DNA from: Paracrocinitomix sp039939375
Lineage (GTDB): Bacteria > Bacteroidota > Bacteroidia > Flavobacteriales_D > Crocinitomicaceae
Length of the DNA stretch: 64,000 nucleotides
Direction: 5' to 3'
NCBI GenBank assembly: GCA_039939375.1
Contig: JBDVJO010000002.1
Coordinates: forward strand, 1 to 64,000
The notes beneath the pieces are model-generated. The model saw nothing but the letters and a program-made list of their open reading frames with translations. It did no database searches and had not been told where the DNA came from. The position numbers and the translations under genes were made by a program. Shown in pieces: positions 18,559-28,800 of the stretch; positions within the stretch are counted from its first letter, which is position 1, and each line of letters starts with the position of its first letter.

Positions 18559-19014
18559 TTAAAGTAATTCTTGTATCTCAAAACTTCTCCCATTAAAACT
18601 AAAACTGTCACCAGCAACTTTTCCTTTCATAGCTTGAGCAATAGGACTAACTGGAGAAACCGCGAAATAGGTTTTACCATCTATCTCTAATTTTCCTGCA
18701 GAAATTGATAGGTAATAAGAAGCGGCATTTGTTTGTACTAAACTTCCTAGTCCAACTGCAGAATTACCAGAGTCAGGTGAGAATTGAGCAAGGGCCATTT
18801 TTAATTTTTCAGCTTCTGCCTGTTGTTTTGATTTTTGTTCCACATCTAATTGCATCATTGCTCGTGCAGTGTCATGTTTGTCACCTGCTGTAGATTTCGT
18901 TTCAGAATTTGCGGCATTTTGAGCTGAAGAAATCGCCAACTTAATCTCATCAATTCTAGATTGAGCATAGTCTTGACATGCTTTGTATAATGCTAATTTG
19001 GTCTCCTTACTCAT
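18559..19014 (-). CDS. GreA/GreB-like transcription elongation factor family protein
   Basis: A 151-residue protein with two parts. The first is an N-terminal coiled coil (about residues 1-80) whose turn (ETKSTAGDKHDTAR) is acidic and polar. The second is a C-terminal FKBP-like domain containing SPVSPIAQAMKGKVAGDSF, the counterpart of the GreA SPIGxALxGKxxGD segment. GreA/B rescue backtracked RNA polymerase by inserting the coiled-coil tip acids into the secondary channel. Here the tip differs from the usual DLKENAEY region, so cleavage activity is uncertain and a GreA-related regulator is equally possible. It is monocistronic and divergent from folE. Confidence 0.7.
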   Translation of the reverse strand: MSKETKLALYKACQDYAQSRIDEIKLAISSAQNAANSETKSTAGDKHDTARAMMQLDVEQKSKQQAEAEKLKMALAQFSPDSGNSAVGLGSLVQTNAASYYLSISAGKLEIDGKTYFAVSPVSPIAQAMKGKVAGDSFSFNGRSFEIQELL

Positions 19015-19132
19015 GAAACGCTAAGGTACGTATTTCAAGATTATGTAATTCACTTCTTGTTAATTCGTCTAATTATTTACGCCCTTATTTAAACAATACG
19101 TCTGATTGCTGGTTTTAAATAAAGGATAATAC

Positions 19133-19140
19133 TAAATTTG
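19133..19140 (+). promoter_or_regulatory. -7 promoter element of folE
   Basis: TAAATTTG is an exact TAnnTTTG match ending 9 nt before the folE ATG, so the leader would be very short. The nearest candidate -33 TTG (19106-19108) is 24 nt upstream, slightly too far. Confidence 0.45.
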
Positions 19141-19149
19141 TAGCCACGA

Positions 19150-19836
19150 ATGAAAGACACATTAATTAAAGATATTGCCGGAATGGATGATGAGCAGGTG
19201 GGTGATTTACACCTTTTCTCAGATACTGATACGCCAATGCGCAAAGATGCATTTGACAAATCAGATGAAGAGAAGATGACAGTCATTGAGGAGAAGTTTG
19301 CTGAAATAATGCACACTTTAGGACTTGATTTAACTGATGACAGCTTGAAAGGAACACCTAAACGTGTTGCTAAAATGTTTGTTAAAGAAGTGTTTGGAGG
19401 CTTAAACCCGAAGAACGCACCAAAGAACTCTAATTTTGAGAACAAGTACAACTATACAGAAATGTTAGTTGAAAAAGATATCACGGTATATTCTACTTGT
19501 GAACATCATTTTTTACCAATTGTAGGAAAAGCACATGTAGCTTATTTTTCAAATGGTAATGTGATTGGTCTTTCAAAAATGAATAGAGTAGTGGATTACT
19601 ACGCAAAACGTCCGCAAGTTCAAGAAAGAATGACCATTCAAGTTGTAAAACACTTGCAAGAGTTTTTAGGAACCGAAGATGTTGCTTGCGTAATTGACGC
19701 AAAACACCTTTGCGTAAATTCAAGAGGAATTAGAGATATTCAAAGTTCAACTGTAACTGGAGAGTTCGGAGGAAAATTCCAAGACCCTGCGGTAAAGCAA
19801 GAATTCTTGAATTATATTTCAATGAAACTAGATTAA
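19150..19836 (+). CDS. folE: GTP cyclohydrolase I (FolE)
   Basis: Forms 7,8-dihydroneopterin triphosphate from GTP, the first step of tetrahydrofolate synthesis. The 228-residue protein has an acidic N-terminal extension (residues 1-45), then the core: GTPKRVAKMFVKEVFGGL, Zn ligands Cys117 and His120 in STCEHHFLP, GLSKMNRVVDYYAKRPQVQE and the third Zn ligand Cys188 in HLCVNSRG. All catalytic elements are present. It is monocistronic, with its own -7 element and a strong terminator. pabB at the left end of the window serves the same pathway but is not linked. Confidence 0.97.
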   Translation: MKDTLIKDIAGMDDEQVGDLHLFSDTDTPMRKDAFDKSDEEKMTVIEEKFAEIMHTLGLDLTDDSLKGTPKRVAKMFVKEVFGGLNPKNAPKNSNFENKYNYTEMLVEKDITVYSTCEHHFLPIVGKAHVAYFSNGNVIGLSKMNRVVDYYAKRPQVQERMTIQVVKHLQEFLGTEDVACVIDAKHLCVNSRGIRDIQSSTVTGEFGGKFQDPAVKQEFLNYISMKLD

Positions 19837-19852
19837 AGAGAATAGATCTTAT

Positions 19853-19889
19853 AAAAAAAGCCCGCTCATTTTTATGTGCGGGCTTTTTT
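19853..19889 (+). terminator. Rho-independent terminator of folE
   Basis: A GCCCGC/GCGGGC stem (19860-19865 with 19878-19883) is flanked by seven As and six Ts that extend the pairing, with a 12-nt loop. It begins 17 nt after the folE stop. Confidence 0.93.
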
Positions 19890-19932
19890 AGTACTTATAT
19901 TTAAATTCGATTGAGGGTCTTTTTACGATTTA

Positions 19933-20499
19933 ATGAATGAACTAGAACAGTATATAGCATCTTATTTTGGAGTAGTGAATGCCGAAGATTTACAGATTAT
20001 TGGGGCATTATTTAAAGAAACATCTTATGAAAAAGGAGACATGCTTCTGATGGAAGGAAAAAAGTGCGACCAACTAAGTTTTGTGCAGTCAGGTTATGTT
20101 AGAATGTTCCATTTTCATGAAGACCGTGAAATCACACAATGGATTTCATCCAAAGGCCATTTCACTACTGATTTGACCAGCTTTATATATGAAAAACCGT
20201 CCAGGCTCACCATTCAGGCATTGTCAGATTCGATTGTTTATTCAATATCAAAATCAGATTATTTAAAAATTGGCGAATTAGTTTCTCAATGGCATGAACT
20301 TGAAAAAATGTTCATTATAAAATGCTTCATCACATTAGAAGAAAGAGTATATAGCCATTTAGCTATGACTGCAGAAGAACGGTACCAATATTTTTTTGAG
20401 AACAATAAAGAGCTTTTTAATCATGTGCCTTTACAATATATTGCCTCTTTGCTCGGAATGAGTCCTGAAACTTTCAGTAGAATAAGAAAAAAGCTTTAA
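19933..20499 (+). CDS. Crp/Fnr-family transcriptional regulator
   Basis: A 188-residue protein with a cyclic-nucleotide-binding-like beta roll (about residues 20-115; YEKGDMLLMEGKKCDQLSFVQSGYVRMF) and a C-terminal winged helix (about 140-188; QYIASLLGMSPETFSRIRKKL). It resembles the many short Crp/Fnr regulators of Bacteroidota that lack the cAMP phosphate-binding arginine motif and the Fnr cysteine cluster, so the ligand is unknown. The neighbour 80 nt downstream is a SRPBCC protein, a possible target. Confidence 0.88.
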   Translation: MNELEQYIASYFGVVNAEDLQIIGALFKETSYEKGDMLLMEGKKCDQLSFVQSGYVRMFHFHEDREITQWISSKGHFTTDLTSFIYEKPSRLTIQALSDSIVYSISKSDYLKIGELVSQWHELEKMFIIKCFITLEERVYSHLAMTAEERYQYFFENNKELFNHVPLQYIASLLGMSPETFSRIRKKL

Positions 20500-20579
20500 G
20501 GTAGAATTCTTGATTTATGTCAAGAGCAGTTCAGTTCTTCTTGAAGATCTTTGTGTCATTAATTTAAAACGCTTAAATA

Positions 20580-21011
20580 ATGGCAAAAGAAATCAAAACG
20601 CAAATTGTAATCAAGGCATCAAAAGAACAAGTTTGGGAGAAATTAATGGACCTTGAAAATTATGAAGAGTGGAACCCTTTTATCACAAAGATTGAGGGAG
20701 AATTGAAGCTTGGAGCTCAGCTCAAAGTAAAAATAGTTCCACCTAAATCAAAAGGAATGACTTTTAAACCCAGAATTACAAAAATTGATCAGAACCAAGA
20801 GTTCTCTTGGCTAGGTCATTTGTTTTTCTCAGGAATTTTTGATGGTGCGCATAAGTTTACGTTAAAAGAAAATGCTGATGGATCAACTACTTTTGAGCAA
20901 AGCGAACGATTTACAGGACTGCTTTCAGGAATGATTAATTTGGAGAAAACTGAAGAAGGTTTTGAAAAAATGAATCGTGAATTAAAAAAGCTTGTTGAGT
21001 CGGAGAGTTGA
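20580..21011 (+). CDS. SRPBCC-domain protein
   Basis: A 143-residue cytoplasmic protein of the START/Bet v1-like SRPBCC superfamily, which bind hydrophobic ligands in a deep cavity. The pattern is typical: KASKEQVWEKLMDLENYEEWNPF at the start, then a long antiparallel sheet and a C-terminal helix (EGFEKMNRELKKLVE). The ligand and reaction cannot be read from sequence. It may be controlled by the Crp/Fnr-like gene just upstream. Confidence 0.82.
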   Translation: MAKEIKTQIVIKASKEQVWEKLMDLENYEEWNPFITKIEGELKLGAQLKVKIVPPKSKGMTFKPRITKIDQNQEFSWLGHLFFSGIFDGAHKFTLKENADGSTTFEQSERFTGLLSGMINLEKTEEGFEKMNRELKKLVESES

Positions 21012-21093
21012 GTCATAACCACGAATAATAAATCAAATTAAAAAAAGCAAATCCAGATCAATGAAAAGCCGTTTGAACCCTTAACTTCAAAAC

Positions 21094-21780
21094 ATGAAAC
21101 AATGGGGTGTACTTATACTTTTGATATTCATTAGCAAGCTAGCTAAAGCAGAATGTTATTATTCGGATAGTCAGGTGCACTTGAAACTAAGTACAGCCGA
21201 AAAAGATTTTGAGGGATATGTAGAAATTAGTAATTGCATTTTTAAGGCTGATTCTATTGGCGAGTTGCAATATTTTTTGAGGGTTTTTAGCCAAAACGGT
21301 GAAGAAAAGACGCTATACCTTTATCAAGATATTTTTACCTATCGATTTTGCCTTGAGTCTACGTCTGGTTGTGCGGATGAGGAAAAATTAGAAATGGATG
21401 TTTTGTTGAATGCTAAAGAGATTTTGTTGGCAGATATAAAGGCCATTGAAGTGCTGACGTACAAAAATGTTCCCTCATTTGAATATATCATTTCTCCTGT
21501 TGACTCGGATAATGTTGACTGGATGGAAGAAGAAGCAGATTCTATTTATAGTTGCCACCTAGATTTATGTGAGTACACAATTTTTGTGCATCAACCTTCA
21601 GAGAAAATGAACAAGGTGTTATCGGATATTGCAGAATTTCAAATGGTGATCAATGATTTTGAACAGCAAGATGCTTTTGATCAAGAGAAGTTTGATGACC
21701 TAGATCGCCAATTAAATAGACTTTTAGATCAGGTATTAGAATTGCCAAAAGTGGTGTTGCTTGTTGGCTGTTCAGATTGA
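21094..21780 (+). CDS. Secreted protein of unknown function
   Basis: A 228-residue protein with a signal peptide (MKQWGVLILLIFISKLAKAE). The mature part is acidic, with a predicted beta-rich first half and a helical, Gln/Asp-rich region near the end (FDQEKFDDLDRQLNRLLDQV). Cysteines occur in pairs (ECYYSDS, STSGCADEE, CHLDLCEY), suggesting disulfides in the periplasm. I do not recognise a family. It lies between the SRPBCC gene and an alpha/beta-hydrolase gene on the same strand. Confidence 0.7.
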   Translation: MKQWGVLILLIFISKLAKAECYYSDSQVHLKLSTAEKDFEGYVEISNCIFKADSIGELQYFLRVFSQNGEEKTLYLYQDIFTYRFCLESTSGCADEEKLEMDVLLNAKEILLADIKAIEVLTYKNVPSFEYIISPVDSDNVDWMEEEADSIYSCHLDLCEYTIFVHQPSEKMNKVLSDIAEFQMVINDFEQQDAFDQEKFDDLDRQLNRLLDQVLELPKVVLLVGCSD

Positions 21781-21841
21781 TAGATGACAAAGCTAAAATG
21801 TACTAGTTTTGTATAGTTTAACTAAATCAAGCATTCAATCA

Positions 21842-22774
21842 ATGAGATTCATATTAACAGGCTTCGTGCTTCTTTTATCCATCAGTGCATTTTCGCAACA
21901 ACTTTATTCGAGAGCCTTTGGTGAGAGAACGAATCCGGCAATTTTATTTTTGCATGGAGGTCCAGGTTATAATTGCTCAACTTTTGAAGTAACAACGGCA
22001 CAAACTTTAGCTGATGCTGGATTTTATGTGATTGTCTATGACAGAAGGGGAGAGGGACGCTCAGACTACAGTAAAGCCAAATACACGTTTAAACAAAGTT
22101 TCAAAGACATTAAAAGTTTATTAAAAGCGTATGAAGTTGATGAGGTAGCATTAATCGGTCATAGTTTTGGTGGAATATTAGCAACGGAATTTGCGTTAGA
22201 AAACAAAGATTTAGTGAAAAATGTTGTGTTAGTAGGCGCTCCAGTATCATTGCAAGAATCTTTCAAAACAATAATCGATTCATCAAGGCAAATTTACACG
22301 GACACCTATGATAAAGTGAATATGCGCTATTTGAATAAGTTAGACAACATGGATTCTACTTCATTAGACTATGCCGTGTATTGTTTCTCTCATGCCATGC
22401 AAAATGGTTTTTATTCTACAAAAGAGCAAACAGCTGAAGCGAAAGCAATTTTTGAGCAATTCAAATCAGATTCAACCTTAATTAATTTCGCAGCAAAAAT
22501 GACCCAAGAGGCAAATTATGGTTTTTGGAAAAATGAAAATTACACTACGGTAGACTTATCCACTAAAATTAAAGAACTAAAAGCGATAGGCATTCCAGTT
22601 TATGGTTTGTACGGAAAAGAAGATGGGTTATATAGCGAACAGCAAATTATGGATTTGTCTGAGCTAATCGGTTCGGAAAATTTAAAGTATCTAGACCAGT
22701 GCTCACATTCGGTTTATATTGATCAGCAAGGTACATTTATAGAGGTCCTAAAACTTTGGCTTTTAAACAATTAA
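21842..22774 (+). CDS. Exported alpha/beta hydrolase (peptidase S33-like)
   Basis: A 310-residue secreted hydrolase. The ATG at 21842 gives a clean signal peptide (MRFILTGFVLLLSISAFSQQ); an in-frame TTG at 21809 would only add 11 residues before it. The fold is shown by the oxyanion motif LHGGPGYN near residue 40, the nucleophile elbow GHSFGG (near 106), an acid candidate in YGKEDGLYS, and the late histidine in CSHSVYIDQ. HGGPG is typical of proline-iminopeptidase-type S33 enzymes, but the substrate is uncertain. The AlkB-like gene starts 1 nt after its stop. Confidence 0.85.
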   Translation: MRFILTGFVLLLSISAFSQQLYSRAFGERTNPAILFLHGGPGYNCSTFEVTTAQTLADAGFYVIVYDRRGEGRSDYSKAKYTFKQSFKDIKSLLKAYEVDEVALIGHSFGGILATEFALENKDLVKNVVLVGAPVSLQESFKTIIDSSRQIYTDTYDKVNMRYLNKLDNMDSTSLDYAVYCFSHAMQNGFYSTKEQTAEAKAIFEQFKSDSTLINFAAKMTQEANYGFWKNENYTTVDLSTKIKELKAIGIPVYGLYGKEDGLYSEQQIMDLSELIGSENLKYLDQCSHSVYIDQQGTFIEVLKLWLLNN

Positions 22775-22775
22775 T

Positions 22776-23378
22776 ATGTTAGACCTCTTCAACACATCTA
22801 ACAATTTGCTTCCAGTTGACGGAGAAGTCAATTATTTGGGACCCATCATGGATTTAGCAATGGCGCAAGAGTATTATGAGTTATTGCTCAATAAAATTGA
22901 ATGGAAAAATGATGTGGCGATCTTATTTGGAAAGCGAATCGAAACAAAGAGAAAGGTAGCTTGGTATGCAGATGAGCCCTTTGAATACACCTATTCTAAC
23001 AATACAAAGTCCGCTTTACCTTGGACTTCTGAATTAGTTGAATTGAAAAAACTTGTAGAGGAAAAATCAGGTGAGGTATTTAATTCTTGTCTTTTGAATT
23101 TATATAATGATGGCACTGAAGGAATGGCTTGGCACTCAGATGGGGAGAAAGATCTGAAAAAGCATGGTGCTATAGCATCAGTGAGTTTTGGAGCTGATCG
23201 CAAGTTTGCTTTCAAACATAAAACAACGAAACAAACCGTATCGCAAGTATTAGAAAAAGGTAGTTTATTAATTATGAAAGGAAGCACTCAAGAACATTGG
23301 CTGCACCGTTTACCGCCAACCACAAAAGTGAAAACACCTAGAATTAATCTCACCTTTCGGACGATTGTTAGCAAATGA
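22776..23378 (+). CDS. AlkB-like Fe(II)/2-oxoglutarate dioxygenase
   Basis: A 200-residue DNA/RNA dealkylation-type dioxygenase. The iron ligands are His120, Asp122 and His177 (WHSDGE and EHWLHRLPP). The 2-oxoglutarate and substrate-binding arginines are Arg189 and Arg195 in TPRINLTFR. The spacing H-12-R-6-R matches the ALKBH2-type rather than the E. coli AlkB type. The expected role is oxidative removal of 1-methyladenine or 3-methylcytosine lesions. It lies 1 nt after an exported hydrolase gene, probably co-transcribed but functionally unrelated. No Ada-type regulator is nearby. Confidence 0.92.
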   Translation: MLDLFNTSNNLLPVDGEVNYLGPIMDLAMAQEYYELLLNKIEWKNDVAILFGKRIETKRKVAWYADEPFEYTYSNNTKSALPWTSELVELKKLVEEKSGEVFNSCLLNLYNDGTEGMAWHSDGEKDLKKHGAIASVSFGADRKFAFKHKTTKQTVSQVLEKGSLLIMKGSTQEHWLHRLPPTTKVKTPRINLTFRTIVSK

Positions 23379-23446
23379 AGTTAGTCGTTAGGGATAATGA
23401 AGACCAAAATTCCCTAATTTTAGAAAAAACCTAATTCGTTTAAAAA

Positions 23447-24268
23447 ATGCCCAAGTACTTCTTAATTGTTATTTCCTTGTGTTTGGCGTTCCAGTTGAAT
23501 GCGCAATCTACTTCGCTTAAAAAGAAAGCTATTTCAATTGGAGAACAAGTTGAGTTTCACTCAGATATTTTAGATGAAAATAGGTTGCTCAACATTTATT
23601 TACCTGTTGGTTACTCAGCTGATTCAGCAAAAACATATCCTGTTATTTATTTGCTAGACGGATCTTTGGATGAAGATTTTATTCATATAGTCGGCTTGGT
23701 TCAATTTGGTTCGTTTTCTTGGATTAATCTAATTCCTGAAACAATCGTTGTCGGTATTTCTAATGTTGATCGCAAAAGAGATTTTACGTATCCAACAACG
23801 AATAAACAAGATAAATTGGATTTTCCAACCACTGGAGGTTCGGCCAATTTTATCCAATTTTTAGAAAAAGAAGTGCAGCCTTTGATCGCTAAAAATTACA
23901 AAACGAATAAGTCAAGAACCTTGATAGGGCAGTCATTAGGCGGATTGTTGGCAACCGAAATCTTATTTAAAAAGCCTGATCTTTTTGAAAACTTCATGAT
24001 CATTAGTCCAAGTTTATGGTGGGATGACGAATCTTTGCTGAAAATCGAACCCAAAAAATTTACCTCTAATAAGTCAATTTACGTAGCGGTAGGGAAAGAA
24101 GGAGAAATTATGGAGCGCACGGCCACAGACTTACATCATAAATTGGAAAAGTTAGATTTAAAAAATACGCAGCTATTCTTTGAATACTTTGAAAAATTTG
24201 ATCATGGAGATGTTTTGCATATGGCTGTTTACAGGGCTTTTGAATTGATCTTTGCTCAACAGAAATAG
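23447..24268 (+). CDS. Exported esterase, enterochelin-esterase-like fold
   Basis: A 273-residue protein with a signal peptide (MPKYFLIVISLCLAFQLNAQS) and the putative esterase D/Fes fold. It has YPVIYLLDGS near residue 65, the nucleophile elbow GQSLGG near 164, a conserved PSLWWDDE loop after it, and a catalytic histidine candidate in KFDHGDVLHM. Related proteins hydrolyse siderophores or acyl esters. No siderophore genes are nearby, so the substrate is open. Confidence 0.85.
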   Translation: MPKYFLIVISLCLAFQLNAQSTSLKKKAISIGEQVEFHSDILDENRLLNIYLPVGYSADSAKTYPVIYLLDGSLDEDFIHIVGLVQFGSFSWINLIPETIVVGISNVDRKRDFTYPTTNKQDKLDFPTTGGSANFIQFLEKEVQPLIAKNYKTNKSRTLIGQSLGGLLATEILFKKPDLFENFMIISPSLWWDDESLLKIEPKKFTSNKSIYVAVGKEGEIMERTATDLHHKLEKLDLKNTQLFFEYFEKFDHGDVLHMAVYRAFELIFAQQK

Positions 24269-24288
24269 TCAATATTACCCAGTTTTAA

Positions 24289-25371
24289 CTACATCTGAAT
24301 GTGATTCGGGTTTTCAAATGGCGGTGGCATTTTTTCTGGATCTTCGCCAACAATGGCTAAAATATCTCTTGTAATTCCTCTTGAAATATTAGAAATTGGA
24401 ACGTCATTCGGAGAGCCTTCAAATGGGTTTTCTCCAGCTAACCCGATACGGAGCATAGTATTAAAAATCCAAATAACGATTACCGTAAAAGGGATGTTAA
24501 ACCAAACAAAATGTTCAGCCATTCGCGGGTAGGTGTCAATCATATCTTTTCCAACAGAAGCAAAGGCGGGAACGACAGCAAGCGGTAATAACCACATAAA
24601 TATATGCACGAAATGGTATCCAATACTTCCGTATTGTTTAGGGTAAGGGAAATTTTTAATTCGCTCTGACTTGCCTTGTAATGCAGTCATTTCTTGAAGC
24701 ATTTCTTGCATATTCAAAAGTGAGAAATCCCACACTTTCCCTTCGTCCGACAGTCTTCTTAGATGTTTTGATTGTAAACTTATTATTGCATTTGGCTTAT
24801 TCGCTTGATTCATTACATGATCAAACTCTTCCTCAGATAAATAGGGCCTGAGCTCATCTTCAAGACTTGTGTTTTCTTCTGGAACGTTATATTCAAAACC
24901 TCTTTTCTTCATGGTATCATAAGATGTTTCCCATGACTTTTTTGCCCGCATAGCGTAACGTAGGGCAGTTAACCAAGCGATATGACGGTTGGTTATGATT
25001 TTCAATTCTTCAGACTCATCTTTAGCGGCTTCTTTATTGTGGATGTAAAAACTGTCTTTTACTGTAATGATAAAGGTACGCGAGACGTTGACGATTCCTC
25101 CCCAAATTTTTCTTGCTTCCCAAATTCTGTCATAGGCGGCATTGTTTTGAAATCCAACCATAAAGGCCACCGCAGTACCAATAATGGCAACAATACTTAA
25201 GGGAACCTCTAACCATTTTATGTCAAAAACAACATAAGCAGTTGTAATTATGGTTGCGAACAAAGTGAAGAAAATTAATTCCCTTTTAGTCCAGTTTATC
25301 ACAGATTTGAAAGGGAAACGTCTTTGAATGTACATGGTTTTTGTTTTAAACTTAGGTATTTTCTTTTTCAA
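24289..25371 (-). CDS. Bestrophin-family ion channel
   Basis: A 360-residue integral membrane protein of the bestrophin/UPF0187 family, which form pentameric anion or cation channels. It has four membrane segments: two near residues 30-75 and two near 255-310. The family signature is GFQNNAAYDRIWEARKIWGG after the second helix. A long cytosolic helical region lies between the pairs. It is monocistronic and divergent from the NTF2-like gene 44 nt away. Confidence 0.88.
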   Translation of the reverse strand: MKKKIPKFKTKTMYIQRRFPFKSVINWTKRELIFFTLFATIITTAYVVFDIKWLEVPLSIVAIIGTAVAFMVGFQNNAAYDRIWEARKIWGGIVNVSRTFIITVKDSFYIHNKEAAKDESEELKIITNRHIAWLTALRYAMRAKKSWETSYDTMKKRGFEYNVPEENTSLEDELRPYLSEEEFDHVMNQANKPNAIISLQSKHLRRLSDEGKVWDFSLLNMQEMLQEMTALQGKSERIKNFPYPKQYGSIGYHFVHIFMWLLPLAVVPAFASVGKDMIDTYPRMAEHFVWFNIPFTVIVIWIFNTMLRIGLAGENPFEGSPNDVPISNISRGITRDILAIVGEDPEKMPPPFENPNHIQM

Positions 25372-25415
25372 AAGTTCTCTAAATTGAAGCTATCTTTAAA
25401 AGAAATCCTTGTACT

Positions 25416-25874
25416 ATGAAACATTTATTGAGTCTGATTATTTTGATAGCATGCAGTTATTCTGCTTTTGCTCAAAACTTTATTGGCGATCAAAAAGAGT
25501 TGAAAGCGATAATGGCAAAAGCCGAACAGTTCTCGCAAGATGTAATGAACGGTGATACCGAAAAATTAGTGGCTGCTTATACTGATGATGCAAAGTTGTT
25601 TCCAACAAATAGAGAGATTCTCGCCGGCACCGACTCAATTAGAGTGTACTGGACCTTTTCAGAAAATTCGAAAATCACGTATCACAAACTAACACCATTA
25701 GAAATTAAAGTAGTTGGTGATGAGGCTTATGATTATGGTTATTATGAAGGTACTTCAAGTTTTGCAGATGGTTCAGAATCACATTGGAAAGGAAAATATG
25801 TAGTTATCTGGAAAAAGGTGGATGGTGAATGGAAGATGTATCTAGATATTTGGAACAGCATTCCAAACAGCTAA
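25416..25874 (+). CDS. Secreted NTF2/SnoaL-like (DUF4440-type) protein
   Basis: A 152-residue protein with a signal peptide (MKHLLSLIILIACSYSAFAQ) followed by a single NTF2-like cone. A helical start (AEQFSQDVMNGDTEKLVAAYTDDAKLFP) is typical of SnoaL/DUF4440 folds, as is the closing sheet (GKYVVIWKKVDGEWKMYLDIWN). These domains bind small ligands or act as immunity or enzyme-like modules. The function is unknown here. Its stop codon overlaps that of the convergent VCBS gene. Confidence 0.82.
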   Translation: MKHLLSLIILIACSYSAFAQNFIGDQKELKAIMAKAEQFSQDVMNGDTEKLVAAYTDDAKLFPTNREILAGTDSIRVYWTFSENSKITYHKLTPLEIKVVGDEAYDYGYYEGTSSFADGSESHWKGKYVVIWKKVDGEWKMYLDIWNSIPNS

Positions 25875-28800
25875 AGTTCAATTTTATATAACCTTAAAGG
25901 CGCATTATTAATTCCCAGAAGAATGTACTGTTCGCCTTTAATTTCAATTAACTGCGCTGATTTTATATTTTCAATAATGTTCAAGTAATTCGGAAAATTA
26001 GGGTCTGACTTTCCATTATAGAAAATAGATGGATTTCCGTCATATCTGATGGTCTCCACTTCTGCTTCAAATTTATTTCCAAAACTGAAAAAATCAGTAG
26101 CGCCATCTCTGATAAAGTCGGCAACTAATACGGCATTAATTGGCCCAGTTTGATAAGCAGTAGGCATTTCTTCTACCTTAAACTCGCCATCATTTATTGT
26201 TAAAAAAGAGTTGGCAAATGTTTGCGCTTCAAAATGAATTGACTCATTTAATTTATCAGCTGTGTAAATGGATTCAACATCTGCTTTTGCGAATAAATCA
26301 TACGACTCAAATTTTTGTGCAATGAAAGGCATTTGCTGAGAAGAGCATTGTCTTCCTCTAACTGGATATAGAATGGCGTCTTGCGCTTTAGCCAGCACAA
26401 TATCGGGAGTACCATTATCATCAAAATCATTTAAATAAACATGTAAAGTATTGTCTTTTGAAGGATGATATTTATTATTCAACCCCAGGTTTCCTAAAAC
26501 GAATTTGTGCTGTCCGTTTTCACTTTCTATTTTCTCAAAGGTATTCCACCATCCCACCGTTTCTGACAAACCTACCTTCTCTGTTATATTAATGAGCTGA
26601 TTGTTTTCTGTGTCAAAAACCGTCACAGGCATCCACTCACCAACCAACAGCAATTCTTTTTCTTCGTCTTCATCAACGTTTATAAAGAGCGCATCTGTCA
26701 CCATCCCTAGGTCTTGAAATTCTGGAGCAAATTCATTCGTTTTGTCTGCAAACTTTCCTTTTTCATTGATATAAATAAAGGAAGAGGGTGGTGCCGGATA
26801 ACTACCTGGCACTTGTCTTCCAAATACGACTAAATCCAGCCATCCATCATGGTTGATATCTTCGGCTAACACTTTTTGACCGCTTACTGGTATTTGAGGT
26901 AAAGCATCTTTGGATAATGTAAAGTTTTCATCACCATCATTAATGTATAATTGATCGATATAAGAAGCGTCATTTTTCGAAGCTTCGTTGCTTCCCATCA
27001 CTATATAAATATCCAAATCGCCATCATTATCTGCATCAAAAAAGATACTTTGCATTTCTTCAGAGAGGTAATTTGTTTTGAATAATTCTAGTGATTTTTC
27101 AATAAACCCGCCATTCTCGGTTTGAATCATTAAAGCACCTTTTGAACCTCTTGCTGCACCAAAATAAAAGTCATCCAGGCCGTCTTGATTGATGTCTCCA
27201 ACGGTTATAAATGGCCCAAGTTCGGACATTTTGTGTGGCAGTAAAACCTCTTTTTCAAAATCATCATTTTGCAGTTCAGTGTGCTTTAGTTTTAAATCAG
27301 GATGCTCATAATCGGATAGGATTTGGCTGGTTTTTTGATACGTTTCGGCTTGCCAAACTACCGATTCAGAGATGTCTATAATGAGGTTTTGATTCGCGTT
27401 GACGTTTTTTTGCTTGGATACGACAATCCCATTAAATCGGACGATTACTGAATCTATCTGTTCTGTTTTATCCAAGCCAAAATGAATTTTACTGCTAACT
27501 GAAGATTGAAAGCCTCTGCTAGGCTGCACTTCTCTCACTTGCATTTCGTTTGCACTGTAGATTTCTATTCTAGCTCCGAAGGCATCTTTATTTTTGGAAG
27601 TCCCGTTTACTTTAACGCTGAGGTAGTTTTGGTTAATGGTTTTATTTTCGAGAATAAAAGAAGTGGCTCCGTTTGCATTACAGATGAGATCTAAATCTCC
27701 ATCATTATCAAGGTCGGCATAAATGGCTCCGTTTACGTTAATTGGTTCATCTAATCCCCATGCTGACGATTTTTTGGTGAAAGTTAAATCGCCATTGTTT
27801 TTGAATATATAATTTGGAGTAGTTGAGGTTGGAATTAGTTCTTTGAGCTCGTTAAAAGGCATAAACTCTCTTGACAATTGTAAATTGCGATCATACTTCA
27901 TAACGAAATCATTGTCTCTTAAATCCCTCAGATAACCGTTAGAAACATAGAGGTCTTGAAATCCGTCATTGTCAAAATCTGCGAATAAAGGAGCCCATGA
28001 CCAATCGGTTTTGGATACCCCCGCCAATTGACCAATATCAACAAACTTATCTCCCAAATTGAGTTGCAAGGCGTTAAACATGTACTGATAATGCTTATTG
28101 TGCTCCACCAGTTTCCAGAATTTTTTGCTATTCATTCCGCCCATATTTTTCTTGGACCTGACATGATCTTCGCTTGCCATGTCTACTCCCATGATATCGA
28201 TTAAGCCATCATTGTTCATGTCGGCCGCATCTACCCCCATTGAAAAGAGTGGAATGTGCTTGGTTTTGGATAAAATAGTTTCTTTAAAACCACCAGATCC
28301 TTTATTCATATACAGCTTGTCTGAAGATTCAAAATCATTAGCGACATAAATATCTTGCCATCCGTCTTGATTAAAATCAGCCACCACAACACCTTGTCCA
28401 TATTGGTTTGAATTAATCCCCATAGATTTTGAACGGTCGTAGAAATGCCCATTATCGTTCATCATTAATTTATCATCTCCCAAGACTTTCTGCATTTTAT
28501 TGAATTGAAACCAGTATTGCGCGTTCTTTCTTAGGTACACATGGTTCAAGAGATAAGCATCCAAATCGCCATCATTATCTGCATCAAAAAATACAGCTTG
28601 AGTGGTGTTTAGTGAATCGTCTAGCCCATATTCTTTTGCTTGATTGATAAATTTTTTACCTTTTTGATTGATGAATAGTTTGTTTCGTCTGTCTTCACCA
28701 GAATAGGCCGGACCAGCACAAGAGATGTAGATGTCCAACCATCCGTCATTATTAATATCGACCATGGTAACGCCAGTATGAAATCCAACTGGTTGATTCT

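Noticed and set aside
21809..21841. Upstream TTG start of the S33-like hydrolase
   Set aside because: It would place 11 polar residues before a perfect signal peptide that starts at the ATG at 21842.
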